Part shown: in pieces, positions 1 through 12,053 of the stretch | How positions within the stretch are numbered: the first letter of the stretch is position 1 | How the letters are laid out: every line of letters begins with the position of its first letter | From: Chthoniobacterales bacterium | GTDB lineage: Bacteria; Verrucomicrobiota; Verrucomicrobiia; Chthoniobacterales; JAATET01 | Reading direction: 5' to 3' | Assembly (NCBI GenBank): GCA_036569045.1 | Contig: DATCRI010000007.1 | Location: forward strand, 62,001-126,000 | Length of the DNA stretch: 64,000 nucleotides | Program-made: the position numbers and the translations under genes | Notes under the pieces: model-generated | Seen by the model: only the letters and a program-made list of their open reading frames with translations | What the model was told of the DNA's origin: nothing | The model's database searches: none

Positions 1-54
1 CCCGACGTTCTCCGCATCCGCCCGTCGTGGCTGGATGCCCTCGCCGAATCTCGT

Positions 55-90
55 GGAGGTCGCCCGTCCATCACCGGCGACCTCCTTTTT
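55..90 (+). terminator. Rho-independent terminator of an upstream gene
   Basis: A perfect 10-bp inverted repeat (55-64 and 76-85) with an 11-nt loop is followed by five T residues (86-90). This is the classic intrinsic terminator shape for a plus-strand transcript entering from the left edge. The first 54 bases are open in more than one frame and are too short to identify a gene. Confidence 0.8.
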
Positions 91-195
91 GACGATTTAC
101 AGAGAAACGGTGCCGGAGAGCCGTCCTCGACGGCCTCCAAACCATCCCTGTCCAAAAAAAACTTCCCTCTGGCGCGCGGCTGGCCCGACCCCTGC

Positions 196-222
196 TTGAC
201 AAAGTATTACCGATTTTATTTT
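196..222 (+). promoter_or_regulatory. Candidate sigma-70 promoter of the nikR-like operon
   Basis: A consensus -35 box TTGACA lies at 196-201. A TATTTT at 217-222 can serve as -10 with a short 15-bp spacer. Transcription would start around 229, giving a leader of only about 12 nt before the ATG at 241. No Shine-Dalgarno sequence is visible there. The promoter is embedded in the inverted repeat at 202-233, so a bound repressor would block it. Confidence 0.5.
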
Positions 223-233
223 TCGTAATACTT
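202..233. promoter_or_regulatory. NikR-type operator (inverted repeat)
   Basis: AAGTATTAC (202-210) and GTAATACTT (225-233) form a perfect 9-bp inverted repeat. Read as GTATTA-N16-TAATAC (204-209, 226-231), it has the 6-16-6 geometry of the E. coli NikR operator GTATGA-N16-TCATAC. It ends 7 bp before the start of a NikR-family gene and overlaps the -35/-10 region, which suggests autorepression of the whole downstream operon. Confidence 0.75.
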
Positions 234-240
234 CCACGCC

Positions 241-717
241 ATGACGAGCCAACCCGCCCCTACCGAGCCCCCGGCACGCCCCGTTCAGCGGATCAGCATC
301 TCGCTGCCGGATTCCGTCTATCGCGAACTCGACGAAATGATCGAGGAGCGCGGCATCGAGAGCCGCTCGAAGCTTATCACCGAGCTCATCAACCAGGCCG
401 TCATCGAGCACCAGGAGGACAAAGGCGACCAGATCATGGCCGGCACCATCACCCTCCTCTACGACGAGGCCAAGGGCCCGCTCCTCCAGAAGCTCGCCGA
501 GATCGAGCGCGAGCACATCGATGAGGTCATCAGCTCGCTCCATGTCCAGCTCGAGCACAGCCACCGCATGGAGGTCATCCTCGTGCAGGGGCCGGCGGAC
601 AAGCTCCGCCGCATCACCGACCGTCTCCTCGGCTGCAAGGGCGTCCGCACCGGCAAGCTCACGCTCTCGAGCATCATCATTCCCCCGCTCCACCCGCTGC
701 CCCAAAAGCCCGAATGA
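241..717 (+). CDS. NikR-family ribbon-helix-helix transcriptional regulator, nickel site altered
   Basis: The 158-aa protein has the NikR layout. An N-terminal ribbon-helix-helix arm ([20 protein letters not shown], about residues 17-36, followed by [10 protein letters not shown]) binds DNA. A C-terminal ACT-like regulatory domain begins at GTITLLYD and contains [15 protein letters not shown]. Aligned to E. coli NikR, His87 is kept, but His76 is Arg, His89 is Gln and Cys95 is Arg, so three of the four nickel ligands are gone. Other histidines nearby might bind a different metal or ligand. The N-terminal arm before the ribbon is about 15 residues longer than in E. coli. Its stop overlaps the next gene (ATGA), so it leads the urea/guanidine operon. 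The NikR fold is clear; what it senses is unknown. Confidence 0.88.
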   Translation: MTSQPAPTEPPARPVQRISISLPDSVYRELDEMIEERGIESRSKLITELINQAVIEHQEDKGDQIMAGTITLLYDEAKGPLLQKLAEIEREHIDEVISSLHVQLEHSHRMEVILVQGPADKLRRITDRLLGCKGVRTGKLTLSSIIIPPLHPLPQKPE

Positions 718-1418
718 GCCTCTTCGAAGAAACCCTGCCCGGCGGCGCGCCGTGGTCGATGATCATCCCGCGCCACCGCCTCGTCCGCCTCACCGCGCTC
801 GACGCCAGTGCGAACCTCACCGCGCTCCTGTTCAACGCCCGCCAGCCGCTCGACCGCCTCAACGTGCCCGACACGCTCAAGGCCCTCCACACGGCAAAGC
901 TCACCCGCGGCCACATTCTCATGAGCGACATGGGCCACGCGCTCGCATCGATCGTCGACGACACCCTGGGCTGGCACGATCCCCTCGGCGGCCACATCAC
1001 CGCCGCCCACGTCCGCGCGAAATACGGCGAGCACAGCTACCAGGATTTCCGGAACGACTGGTATCGCAACGCCCACGACAACTTCCTCGTCGAGCTGCAG
1101 AAGCACGGCCTCGGCCTGCGCGACCTCATCGCCAGTGTGAACTTCTTCAGCAAAGTCACGGCGGACGACGATGGCGTGCTCGCCTTCGTCGAAGACCACG
1201 CTCCCGCCGGCGCCGCCATCACGCTGCGCACCGAAATGGACGTCCTCTTCGTCCTCTCGAACACGCCCCACCCGCTCGCGCCCGTCGGCGAATACCCCCG
1301 CGCCCGCGTCCAGCTCACGATCGACGCCGCCGCGCCACCGGCCGACGACGACTTCTGCCGCAACTTTCGCCCCGAGTGCGCCCGCACCCTCGCCCTCACC
1401 GACCGCCTCTACCTATGA
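714..1418 (+). CDS. DUF1989 urea carboxylase-associated protein 1 (carboxyguanidine deiminase subunit-like)
   Basis: The 234-aa protein belongs to the urea-amidolyase-associated DUF1989 family. The family hallmark [11 protein letters not shown] is near residue 83, and [16 protein letters not shown] is towards the C-terminus. Proteins of this pair, together with the biotin carboxylase next door, have been shown in other bacteria to deiminate carboxyguanidine to allophanate. The start ATG overlaps the regulator's stop, and the stop overlaps the next ATG (ATGA twice), so the three genes are translationally coupled. It lacks the Cys/His cluster of its partner, which suggests it is the non-catalytic or co-catalytic subunit. 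The role as carboxyguanidine deiminase rather than an unspecified accessory factor is inferred from gene context. Confidence 0.85.
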   Translation: MSLFEETLPGGAPWSMIIPRHRLVRLTALDASANLTALLFNARQPLDRLNVPDTLKALHTAKLTRGHILMSDMGHALASIVDDTLGWHDPLGGHITAAHVRAKYGEHSYQDFRNDWYRNAHDNFLVELQKHGLGLRDLIASVNFFSKVTADDDGVLAFVEDHAPAGAAITLRTEMDVLFVLSNTPHPLAPVGEYPRARVQLTIDAAAPPADDDFCRNFRPECARTLALTDRLYL

Positions 1419-2071
1419 GCACGCTGAACTACGTCGAAAGTCCGCTGAAGCCCGAGGACGCCGTCTATCGAGAGGTCATCCCCGCCGGCGACGGCTGGAT
1501 GCACCGCATCGCGAAGGGCCAGACGCTCCGCATCCTCGACCTCGAGGGCAACCAGGCCGCCGACACGCTTTTCTACAACGCCGCCGACCTCAGCGAGCGC
1601 TACAGCGCGCAGGATACGATTCGCGAGCAGGGCGCCATCTACCTCACCACCGGCACCGTGCTCCGGTCGAACCTCGGCCGCCCCATGCTCACGATCACGG
1701 CCGACACCTGCGGCCGGCACGACACGCTCGGCGGCGCCTGCGCGACCGAGAGCAACATGGTGCGCTACAGCCTCGACAAGCGCTTCATGCACGCCTGCCG
1801 CGACACCTTCCTGCTCCAGATCGCCCTCAGCGGCCTGCCGCTCACGAAGCGCGACCTCGCCCACAACATCAACTTCTTCATGAACGTGCCCGTCACGCCC
1901 GAGGGCGGCCTGCGCTTCGCCGACGGCGTCTCCGAGCCCGGCAAATACGTCGAAATGCGCGCCGAAATGGACGTCTGGTGCCTCCTCTCGAACTGCCCGC
2001 AGCTCAACAACCCCTGCAACGCCTACAACCCGACGCCCGTCGAGATGCTGATCTGGGAAAAGGGCATTTAG
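1415..2071 (+). CDS. DUF1989 urea carboxylase-associated protein 2 (carboxyguanidine deiminase subunit-like)
   Basis: The 218-aa second DUF1989 protein keeps the family's probable metal-binding cluster [17 protein letters not shown] (about residues 98-114), which supplies two Cys and one His. The motif [15 protein letters not shown] is near residue 45. [20 protein letters not shown] parallels the C-terminal region of the preceding protein, so the two are paralogues. It would form the active half of a heteromeric carboxyguanidine deiminase. The start ATG at 1415 overlaps the previous stop. Its stop codon lies inside a long inverted repeat that separates it from the carboxylase gene. Confidence 0.87.
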   Translation: MSTLNYVESPLKPEDAVYREVIPAGDGWMHRIAKGQTLRILDLEGNQAADTLFYNAADLSERYSAQDTIREQGAIYLTTGTVLRSNLGRPMLTITADTCGRHDTLGGACATESNMVRYSLDKRFMHACRDTFLLQIALSGLPLTKRDLAHNINFFMNVPVTPEGGLRFADGVSEPGKYVEMRAEMDVWCLLSNCPQLNNPCNAYNPTPVEMLIWEKGI

Positions 2072-2162
2072 ACGGAATTTACGGAATTTTGGGAATTGAT
2101 GAAAAAATCGCTCCGTCCCTGTTCCTCAGAAAATTCCGTCAATTCCGTTAATTCTGTCTAAA
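2067..2162. repeat. Imperfect ~31-bp inverted repeat made of ACGGAATT units
   Basis: The left arm 2067-2097 and right arm 2132-2162 are imperfect reverse complements. Both begin (read inward) TTTAGAC, then GAATT, ACGGAATT and GGAATT blocks separated by 1-3 mismatches. The loop is about 34 nt. The AT-rich arms stand out from the GC-rich genes around them. The repeat starts inside the stop region of the DUF1989 gene and ends 3 nt before the carboxylase ATG, so the RNA hairpin would cover the usual ribosome-binding region. It could be a dispersed palindromic element, an attenuator or a translational control hairpin. Confidence 0.8.
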
Positions 2163-2165
2163 AAG

Positions 2166-5100
2166 ATGTTCACCAAAGTCCTCATCGCGAACCGTGGCGA
2201 GATCGCCTGCCGCATCATCCGCACGCTGCGCAAGCTCGGCGTGAAATCCGTCGCCGTCTATTCCGAGGCCGACGCCCACGCGTTGCACGTCCGCATGGCC
2301 GACGAGGCCGTCTGCATCGGGCCCGCACCGGCTGCGCAGAGCTACCTCCTCGCGGACAAGATCCTCGAAGTCGCGAAAGCCACCGGCGCGCAGGGCATCC
2401 ACCCCGGCTACGGCTTCCTCAGCGAGAACGCCGCCTTCGCCGACGCCTGCGAGGCCGCCGGCATCGCCTTCATCGGTCCCACCGCGCAGAACATGCGCGA
2501 CTTCGGCCTCAAGCACACCGCCCGCGCCCTCGCCATTGCGAGCGACGTCCCCGTCTCGCCCGGCACCGACCTGCTCGAGACCGTCGAGGAAGCCGCCACG
2601 GCCGCGCAAAAGATCGGCTACCCGGTGATGATCAAGAGCACCGCCGGCGGCGGCGGCATCGGCATGCAGCTCGTGCAAAACGCCGCGGAGCTCGCCGAAA
2701 AATTCGCGAGCGTGCAGCGCCTCGCCCAAAGCAACTTCAAGGCCGCCGGCCTCTTCCTCGAGAAATACATCGCCGCCGCCCGGCACGTGGAGGTGCAGCT
2801 CTTCGGCGACGGCGCGGGCACGATCGCCGTGATCGGCGAGCGCGATTGCTCCGCCCAGCGCCGCAACCAGAAGGTCCTCGAGGAAACCCCCGCACCGAAT
2901 CTGCCCGACGCCGTCCGCGCCAGCCTCCACGCCGCCGCCCGCCGCCTCGGCGAAAGCGCGCGCTACCGCTCCGCCGGCACCTGCGAGTTCATGTATGACG
3001 CCGCCGAGGAGAAATTCTACTTCCTCGAGGTGAACACCCGCCTCCAGGTCGAGCATTGCGTGACCGAGGAAGTCAGCGGCCTCGACCTCGTCGAATGGAT
3101 GGTCCGTCTCGCCGCCGGCGAAGCGCTTCCCCTCGCCGACTACGCCCACGCCCCGCTCGGCCACGCCATCGAGGCGCGCATCTACGCGGAGGACCCGAAC
3201 AAGGATTTCCAGCCCAGCACCGGCCTGCTCACCGAGGTCAGCTACCCGGACAACGTGCGCATCGACGGCTGGGTCGAGCCCGGCAGCGAAGTCACGCCTT
3301 ACTACGACCCGATGATCGCGAAGGTCATCGCCCACGCGCCCACCCGCGCCGAGGCGATCGACAAGCTCCGCGCCGCGCTCGCCGCCACCCGCCTCGACGG
3401 CATCGAGACGAATCTCGCCTACGTCGCCGCCATCCTCGATACGGACGCCTTCCGCCACGGCGGCGTCACCACGAAATACCTCGCGACCTTCGCCTACCAG
3501 CCGCAGACCATCGACGTGCTCGAGGCCGGCACGCAGACGAGCGTGCAGGATTTCCCCGGTCGCCTCGGCTACTGGGCCGTCGGCGTGCCGCCGTCGGGGC
3601 CGATGGATTCGCGGTCGTTCCGCCTCGCAAACCACATCCTCGGCAACGACTCCGCCGCCGCTGGTCTCGAACTCACGATGTCCGGCCCGACATTACGCTT
3701 CAACACCCCGACCGAGGTCTGCCTCGCCGGTGCGCAGATGCCGGCGAGTCTCGATGGGGTCGCCGTTCCCTACGGCGTCTCCGTTTCCGTCGCTGCCGGG
3801 CAGACGTTGCGCATCGGAAGAGTCGAAGGTCGCGGCGTCCGAACATACCTCGCCATCGCCGGCGGCTTCGACGTGCCCGATTACCTCGGCAGCAAATCCA
3901 CCTTTGCGCTCGGTGGCTTCGGCGGCCACGGCGGGCGCGTGCTCCGGGCCGGCGACGTTCTGCGCTTGAGGAAAGACGATCGCTCGATCGAAATGCAACT
4001 CAGCTCGCGGGCCGTCGACTACGAATTCCCGGATGAGTGGACCCTCGGCGTGCTCTACGGCCCGCACGGCGCGCCCGATTTCTTTACCGACGACGACATC
4101 GCCGTCCTGTTCTCGACGGCCTACGAAGTCCACTACAACTCGAACCGCACCGGCGTCCGCCTCATCGGCCCGAAGCCGAAATGGGCGCGCAAGGACGGCG
4201 GTGAGGCCGGCCTGCATCCCTCGAACCTCCACGACAACGCCTACGCCATCGGCGCGGTCGATTTCACCGGCGACATGCCCATCCTGCTCGGGCCCGACGG
4301 TCCCAGCCTCGGCGGCTTCGTTTGTCCCGCCGTCGTCATCGAGAGCGAGCGCTGGAAGCTCGGCCAGCTCAAGGCCGGCGACAAGGTCCGCTTCAAACGC
4401 CTCACCGTCGAGGAAGCCGCCGCCCTCGACGACGCGCAGGCCGCCATCTTCGAAGAAGCGCCCGCCTCGCGCCCCCCAATCCAAAATCCAAAATCCAAAA
4501 TCCAAAATGATTTGGACGAGGCCATCCTCCATCGCCTCGACGAAACGCCGTCGCGCCCCGCCGTCACCTACCGCGGCGCCGGCGACCGCTACCTCCTCGT
4601 CGAATACGGCCCCATCGTCCTCGACCTGAACCTCCGCTTCCGCGTCCACGCCCTCATGGAGTGGCTGCAGGACCGCAAGCTACCAGGCATCATCGACCTC
4701 ACGCCCGGCATCCGCTCGCTCCAGATCCATTTCGACGCCCGCCTCACCGAGCGCGCGCTGCTCGATGCCCTCCTCGCCGCCGAGGGGGAACTGCCGCCCA
4801 TCGACGACATGGAGGTGCCCACGCGCATCGTCCACCTCCCGCTCTCGTGGGAGGACGAGGCCACGCTCGAGACGATTCGCAAATACATGCAAAGCGTGCG
4901 CGCCGACGCGCCGTGGTGCCCGAGCAACCTCGAGTTCATCCGCCGCATCAACGGCCTCGATTCCATCGACGACGTCCGCCGCATCGTCTTCGACGCCAGC
5001 TACCTCGTGATGGGCCTCGGCGACGTCTACCTCGGCGCGCCCGTCGCCACGCCGCTCGACCCCCGCCACCGCCTCGTCACCACGAAATACAATCCCGCCC

Positions 5101-5770
5101 GCACCTGGACGCCGCCGAACGTCGTCGGCATCGGCGGCGCCTACATGTGCATCTACGGCATGGAAGGCCCCGGCGGCTACCAGCTCGTCGGCCGCACGAT
5201 CCAGATCTGGAACAGCTTCCGCACCACGCCGAATCTCGAGCCCGGCAAACCCTGGCTGCTGCGCTTCTTCGACCAGATCCGCTTCTTCCCCGTCAGCGCC
5301 GCCGAGCTTCGCCAGATGCGCGAGGACTTCCCGCAGGGCAAATACGTCGTCCGCACCGAGGAATCCACCTTCCGCCTGCGCGACTACCGCAAATTCCTCG
5401 CCGACATCGCGCCCGAGGCCGCCGCATTCAAGGCCCGCCAGCAGGCCGCCTTCGACGCCGAGCGTGAGCGTTGGAGCGCCGCCGAATTCGAGGCCGCCGA
5501 TCCCGTCGCCGCGGCGGCGGACACCGGCGAGGTCGAATTGCCCGTGGACGGGTGGTTCGTCGACGCCGCCGTCGCCGGCAACCTCTGGAAGGTGCTCGTC
5601 GCGCCCGGCGACACCGTCGCCGCCGATCAGCCGATCCTCATCGTCGAGTCCATGAAGATGGAAATCCAGGTCACCGCGCCGCGCGCGGGCGTGATCCATT
5701 CCGTCCTCGCCGCGGAGGGCCGCCCGGTCGCCCCCGGGCAGCATCTCGCGATCCTCACGAATGCGAAGGC

Positions 5771-5774
<4 letters not shown>
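2166..5774 (+). CDS. Biotin-dependent urea/guanidine carboxylase
   Basis: This 1202-aa single-chain carboxylase has the urea carboxylase domain order. The biotin carboxylase domain comes first (about 1-450; [17 protein letters not shown] start, [17 protein letters not shown]-grasp [21 protein letters not shown]). A carboxyltransferase KipA-like half follows (about 455-765; [20 protein letters not shown]). After a linker comes the KipI-like half (about 790-1080), then a C-terminal biotinyl domain with VESMKME; the biotinyl Lys is near residue 1163. It carboxylates urea to allophanate, or guanidine to carboxyguanidine. The two adjacent DUF1989 genes favour guanidine. The active-site residue that separates the two substrates was not assigned here. 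The C-terminal stop overlaps the convergent kinase gene by 4 nt. The linker carries a heptanucleotide repeat. Confidence 0.93.
4478..4510 (+). repeat. In-frame heptanucleotide tandem repeat (AATCCAA)
   Basis: Four consecutive AATCCAA heptamers (4478-4505) plus a partial copy lie inside the carboxylase gene. They encode the linker [12 protein letters not shown] at about residues 771-782, between the two carboxyltransferase halves. The base composition (A/T-rich, no G) is unlike the surrounding gene. Since 7 is not a multiple of 3, gain or loss of one copy would shift the frame and cut off the KipI half and the biotin domain. Confidence 0.85.
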
Positions 5775-8830
<3,056 letters not shown>

Positions 8831-9015
8831 CGCGATGGGGCGGGGAGGTTGACGCCGTTCAAAGCCTCAACGGCGCGGAAATGTATCAATATTTACCACC
8901 TCGTGGCAATTTCTTCCCACCGCTGAGCCAAACTCCTTTCCGGCAAGATTCCATCTCCGATTCTCGCACGCTCGCCCTCTGATGGGGCGGAATTTTTTGG
9001 GATTCCGAAATCCGC

Positions 9016-9030
9016 TGGTCCGCTCCTTGC
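9016..9030 (+). promoter_or_regulatory. Candidate sigma-54 promoter upstream of allophanate hydrolase
   Basis: TGGTCCGCTCCTTGC has GG and GC dinucleotides exactly 10 bp apart, as in the -24/-12 consensus TGGCAC-N5-TTGC. The start site would be near 9042, giving a 36-nt leader before the ATG at 9078. Sigma-54 with NtrC commonly drives nitrogen-scavenging genes, which fits. In the rest of 8831-9077 I see only a 6-bp inverted repeat (GCCGTT-N9-AACGGC, about 8859-8879) near the kinase start. Confidence 0.45.
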
Positions 9031-9077
9031 TTAGTGAAAGGACGAACCTCCTTTTTTCGCATCTCCGTCACTTTCGC

Positions 9078-10892
9078 ATGATCGACCTTCGTAAACTCAC
9101 GCTCGAGATTTCCCTCCTCCGTTCCGGTTATCGCTCCGGAGATTTCACCCCCGCCGAAGTCATTCGCGAGATCTATCGCCGCATCCGGGCCCGCGGCGAC
9201 GACCATGTCTGGCTCCACCTTCGCTCCGAAGAAGAGGCCCTCGCGCTCGCGGAAGAGGCCGCGAATCATCTCTGCAAACCCCTCGCCGGCATCCCGTTCG
9301 CCGTGAAGGACAATATCGACGTCGCCGGCATGCCCACCTCGGCGGCCTGTCCCGCGTTTGCCTACCTTCCCAAGGCCTCTGCCACAGCCGTGCGCCTCCT
9401 GGAGGAGGCCGGGGCCCTCGTCATCGGCAAGACGAACATGGACCAGTTTGCCACCGGACTTGTGGGAACCCGCTCACCCCACGGCGCCTGCGCCAGCGTC
9501 TACAATCCCGAGTTCATCTCCGGAGGATCCAGTTCGGGCAGCGCTGTCGCCGTCGCAGCCAGCCTGGTGAGTTTTTCCCTCGGCACGGATACCGCCGGCT
9601 CCGGCCGCGTGCCGGCCGCCTTCAATAACCTCGTTGGCCTGAAGCCCACTCGCGGCATCGTCAGCACCACGGGCGTCGTCCCCGCCTGCCGTTCGCTCGA
9701 CTGCGTGAGCATCTTCGCCGCAAATGTCGAGGATGCCGAGCAGGTGCTCGACCTCGTCGCCGAGGAGGATGCGAGCGATCCGTATTCGCGTCCGTTTGCC
9801 GACCGCTCGGTCTTCTCCCGTCCGTTCCGCTTCGGCGTGCCCGAGGCCGGCCAGCTCGACTACTGCGGCGACGCCGAGGCCGCCGCGCTCTACGAAAAGG
9901 CCGTCGCCCGGCTCGTCGATCTCGGCGGCCTTCCGACCGCCATCGACCTCACGCCCTTCACCGAGACCGCCGCCCTCCTCTACGGCGGCCCCTGGGTCGC
10001 GGAGCGCTACGCCGCCGTTGGCGGATTCATCGAAAAGCAGCCGGATGCCTGTGACACGACCGTGGCCGGCATCATTCTGGGCGGGGCCTCCATGACCGCC
10101 GCCGAGGCCTTTTCCGCGACCTACAAGCTCGAGGCCCTTCGCCAGCGCGTCGCCCCGGTCTGGAACAGCATCGACTTCCTGTTGCTGCCGACCACGCCCA
10201 CGATCTACCGCATCGACGAAGTCCTCGCCGAGCCGGTTCAGCTGAACTCGAATCTCGGCAAATACACGAATTTCGTGAACCTGCTCGACCTCTCGGCGCT
10301 TGCCGTGCCGGCGGGATTCCGCGCCGACGGCCTGCCCCTCGGCGTCACCTTCATGGGGCCGGCCTGCGCCGATTTCGAGCTCTGCCTCATCGCCCGGCAG
10401 TTCCTCGGCCAGATCCAGTCCCCGACCGAGCGCCGTCAGCGCAAGGCCCTCGAGCGCGCGGGTGGCCGCGTCGAGCTCGCCGTCGTCGGCGCGCACCTCA
10501 CCGGTCTCCCGCTCAATCACCAATTGGTCGACCGCGGCGCCATCTACATCGAGACGCTCGAGACCGCGCCCGACTACGCGCTCTTCGACCTCGCCGGCTT
10601 CAATCCCCCTCGCCCCGGCCTCGTTTGCGTCGGCGAAAATCGCGGAGTTTCCATCGAAACCGAGATCTGGAGTCTCAGCGAACGCGCCTTCGGCAGCTTC
10701 GTCGCCGCGGTGCCGCCGCCAATGACGATTGGAACCATCCGCCTGAAGGATGGCCGCCGCGTGAAGGGCTTCCTCTGCGAAGAACACGCCACCCACAAGG
10801 CCACGCCGATCTCCGCCCACGGCGGCTGGCGCAATTTTCTCGATTTCAAGGCTTCGCAGGCGGCACCTTCGCCGCAATCCGTGCCTTCATGA
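9078..10892 (+). CDS. atzF: Allophanate hydrolase
   Basis: The 604-aa enzyme splits allophanate into two ammonia and two CO2, the last step of urea or guanidine carboxylation. The amidase-signature domain (about 1-440) shows the Lys-cisSer-Ser triad: FAVKDNID, SGGSSSGSAV and GTDTAGSGRVPA. The C-terminal domain (about 455-604; VVGAHLTGLPLNHQLVDRG, PRPGLV) is specific to allophanate hydrolases and absent from ordinary amidases. I chose the ATG at 9078 because family members begin with a similar LRSGYRSG helix; an upstream ATG at 8982 would add 32 unlikely residues and overlap the promoter. It completes the pathway begun at 241-5774. The stop overlaps the next start (ATGA). Confidence 0.93.
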   Translation: MIDLRKLTLEISLLRSGYRSGDFTPAEVIREIYRRIRARGDDHVWLHLRSEEEALALAEEAANHLCKPLAGIPFAVKDNIDVAGMPTSAACPAFAYLPKASATAVRLLEEAGALVIGKTNMDQFATGLVGTRSPHGACASVYNPEFISGGSSSGSAVAVAASLVSFSLGTDTAGSGRVPAAFNNLVGLKPTRGIVSTTGVVPACRSLDCVSIFAANVEDAEQVLDLVAEEDASDPYSRPFADRSVFSRPFRFGVPEAGQLDYCGDAEAAALYEKAVARLVDLGGLPTAIDLTPFTETAALLYGGPWVAERYAAVGGFIEKQPDACDTTVAGIILGGASMTAAEAFSATYKLEALRQRVAPVWNSIDFLLLPTTPTIYRIDEVLAEPVQLNSNLGKYTNFVNLLDLSALAVPAGFRADGLPLGVTFMGPACADFELCLIARQFLGQIQSPTERRQRKALERAGGRVELAVVGAHLTGLPLNHQLVDRGAIYIETLETAPDYALFDLAGFNPPRPGLVCVGENRGVSIETEIWSLSERAFGSFVAAVPPPMTIGTIRLKDGRRVKGFLCEEHATHKATPISAHGGWRNFLDFKASQAAPSPQSVPS

Positions 10893-11380
10893 GTTTCCTG
10901 CGTCCCGCGCTCCTCTCCCTGCTCGCCGTCGGCCTCTTCCATACGGCCGCGGCCGCCGGAGAATTTTCGACGATTCCCGATCCTTCGCGCGGCGCCCTGA
11001 TCTACGTGCCAATCTACTCGAGCATCTTTTACAAGGACAGTGCGCGCACCATCGAACTCGCCGCAACCCTCTCGATTCACAACATCGATCCCGACCACTC
11101 GCTCACGCTCACCCGCGTCGACTACCACGATACGGACGGCAAACTCGTCCGCCATCACCTCGAGCAACCGCTCGTGCTCGCCCCCCTGGTCACGAAAAAC
11201 TACGTCATTAGTCAGGCCGACCGCACTGGGGGCACCGGCGCAAACTTCATGGTCGCCTGGAAGTCGGATGTCCCAATCGCCCCGCCAATCGTCGAAGCCC
11301 TGATGGTGAGCGTCTCCAGCCAGACCATCTCGTTCACCGCTTCGGGAAAAATTGTCCGTAGCGCCGACGCCCGAGAATAA
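10889..11380 (+). CDS. DUF3124 family secreted protein
   Basis: The 163-aa protein has a Sec signal peptide (residues 1-23, ending AAAA) followed by a beta-rich domain typical of DUF3124 (YVPIYSSIFYKDSARTIELA, SIHNIDPDHSLTLTRVDYHD). The function of this family is unknown; these proteins are probably periplasmic or outer-membrane associated. The ATG overlaps the allophanate hydrolase stop, so the two are translationally coupled. Linkage to nitrogen metabolism may nevertheless be fortuitous. Confidence 0.75.
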   Translation: MSFLRPALLSLLAVGLFHTAAAAGEFSTIPDPSRGALIYVPIYSSIFYKDSARTIELAATLSIHNIDPDHSLTLTRVDYHDTDGKLVRHHLEQPLVLAPLVTKNYVISQADRTGGTGANFMVAWKSDVPIAPPIVEALMVSVSSQTISFTASGKIVRSADARE

Positions 11381-11488
11381 TCCGCGGCTTCGCGGCGATC
11401 CCGATTGACGAATTTCCCAGCCCCAGACAGGAATGCGCGCCGACCAGGCCTTTTCACTCACAACCAGATCACTTTTCTCACCTACGAA

Positions 11489-12040
11489 ATGTTTTCATTC
11501 ACGATTCGGGCGCTCTTCATCGGCATCGTCGGATGGGCGATCTACCAGTTCCTGAGTCCGACCGTCGAGACCGCCGCGGTGACCAGTCCGGAAGAGCAAT
11601 TCCGGCAGGTTCTTTCCTCCTCCGGCGTTTCCGCCGACACCCTCGCCCGCCTCTGTGACCGGTATCCCGAACTCGCGATGCAATTTCTCCGCAGCCACCC
11701 GATCCAGGTGAGCGGCACCGTGCAGGACTTTTTCGTGACTGGTCTGGACGGGCGCCGGGCCCTCATCACCCTCAGCGACACGAGCCACCGCAAACTCGTC
11801 GCGGTGCTCGATCTGGATCACTATGCCGTCCTCGCCCTCGAGCCACTCGCCAACCGCGGCGTCCATTACCTCGCGGTCGGCAACGAGCTGCTGAAAGTCA
11901 CCCCCCCGGGAGCCAATTGGGGGCACCACTCTTCGGAGGGCCGCGAGGTCGTCGCCACCCGTTCCACACCTTTCGTCGCCACGGTCACGCTCGATCGGAT
12001 CACCTCCGAGTCGATCATTTTCAAGACAGCGGCCCGTTGA
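11489..12040 (+). CDS. Hypothetical membrane-anchored protein
   Basis: The protein has 183 aa from the ATG at 11489. An upstream in-frame start at 11405 would add 28 hydrophilic residues and is less likely. There is one N-terminal membrane segment (FTIRALFIGIVGWAIYQFL). The rest is soluble, with a possible small beta-barrel segment (VSGTVQDFFVTGLDGRRALITL) that resembles an OB-fold. I do not recognise the family. It follows the DUF3124 gene after about 110 nt on the same strand and ends 13 nt before the convergent lexA-like gene. Confidence 0.6.
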   Translation: MFSFTIRALFIGIVGWAIYQFLSPTVETAAVTSPEEQFRQVLSSSGVSADTLARLCDRYPELAMQFLRSHPIQVSGTVQDFFVTGLDGRRALITLSDTSHRKLVAVLDLDHYAVLALEPLANRGVHYLAVGNELLKVTPPGANWGHHSSEGREVVATRSTPFVATVTLDRITSESIIFKTAAR

Positions 12041-12053
12041 GGAACGCCGCGGG

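Noticed and set aside
1-240. Open frame from the left edge to 231 and a possible guanidine riboswitch
   Set aside because: The frame runs through an obvious terminator and promoter with no recognisable protein. I did not find the conserved guanidine-riboswitch segments, so none is claimed.
521-2071. 516-aa open frame spanning the two DUF1989 genes
   Set aside because: Only the part from 1415 encodes a family protein; the upstream part is Arg/Pro/Ser-rich, a GC-rich shadow of the overlapping gene.
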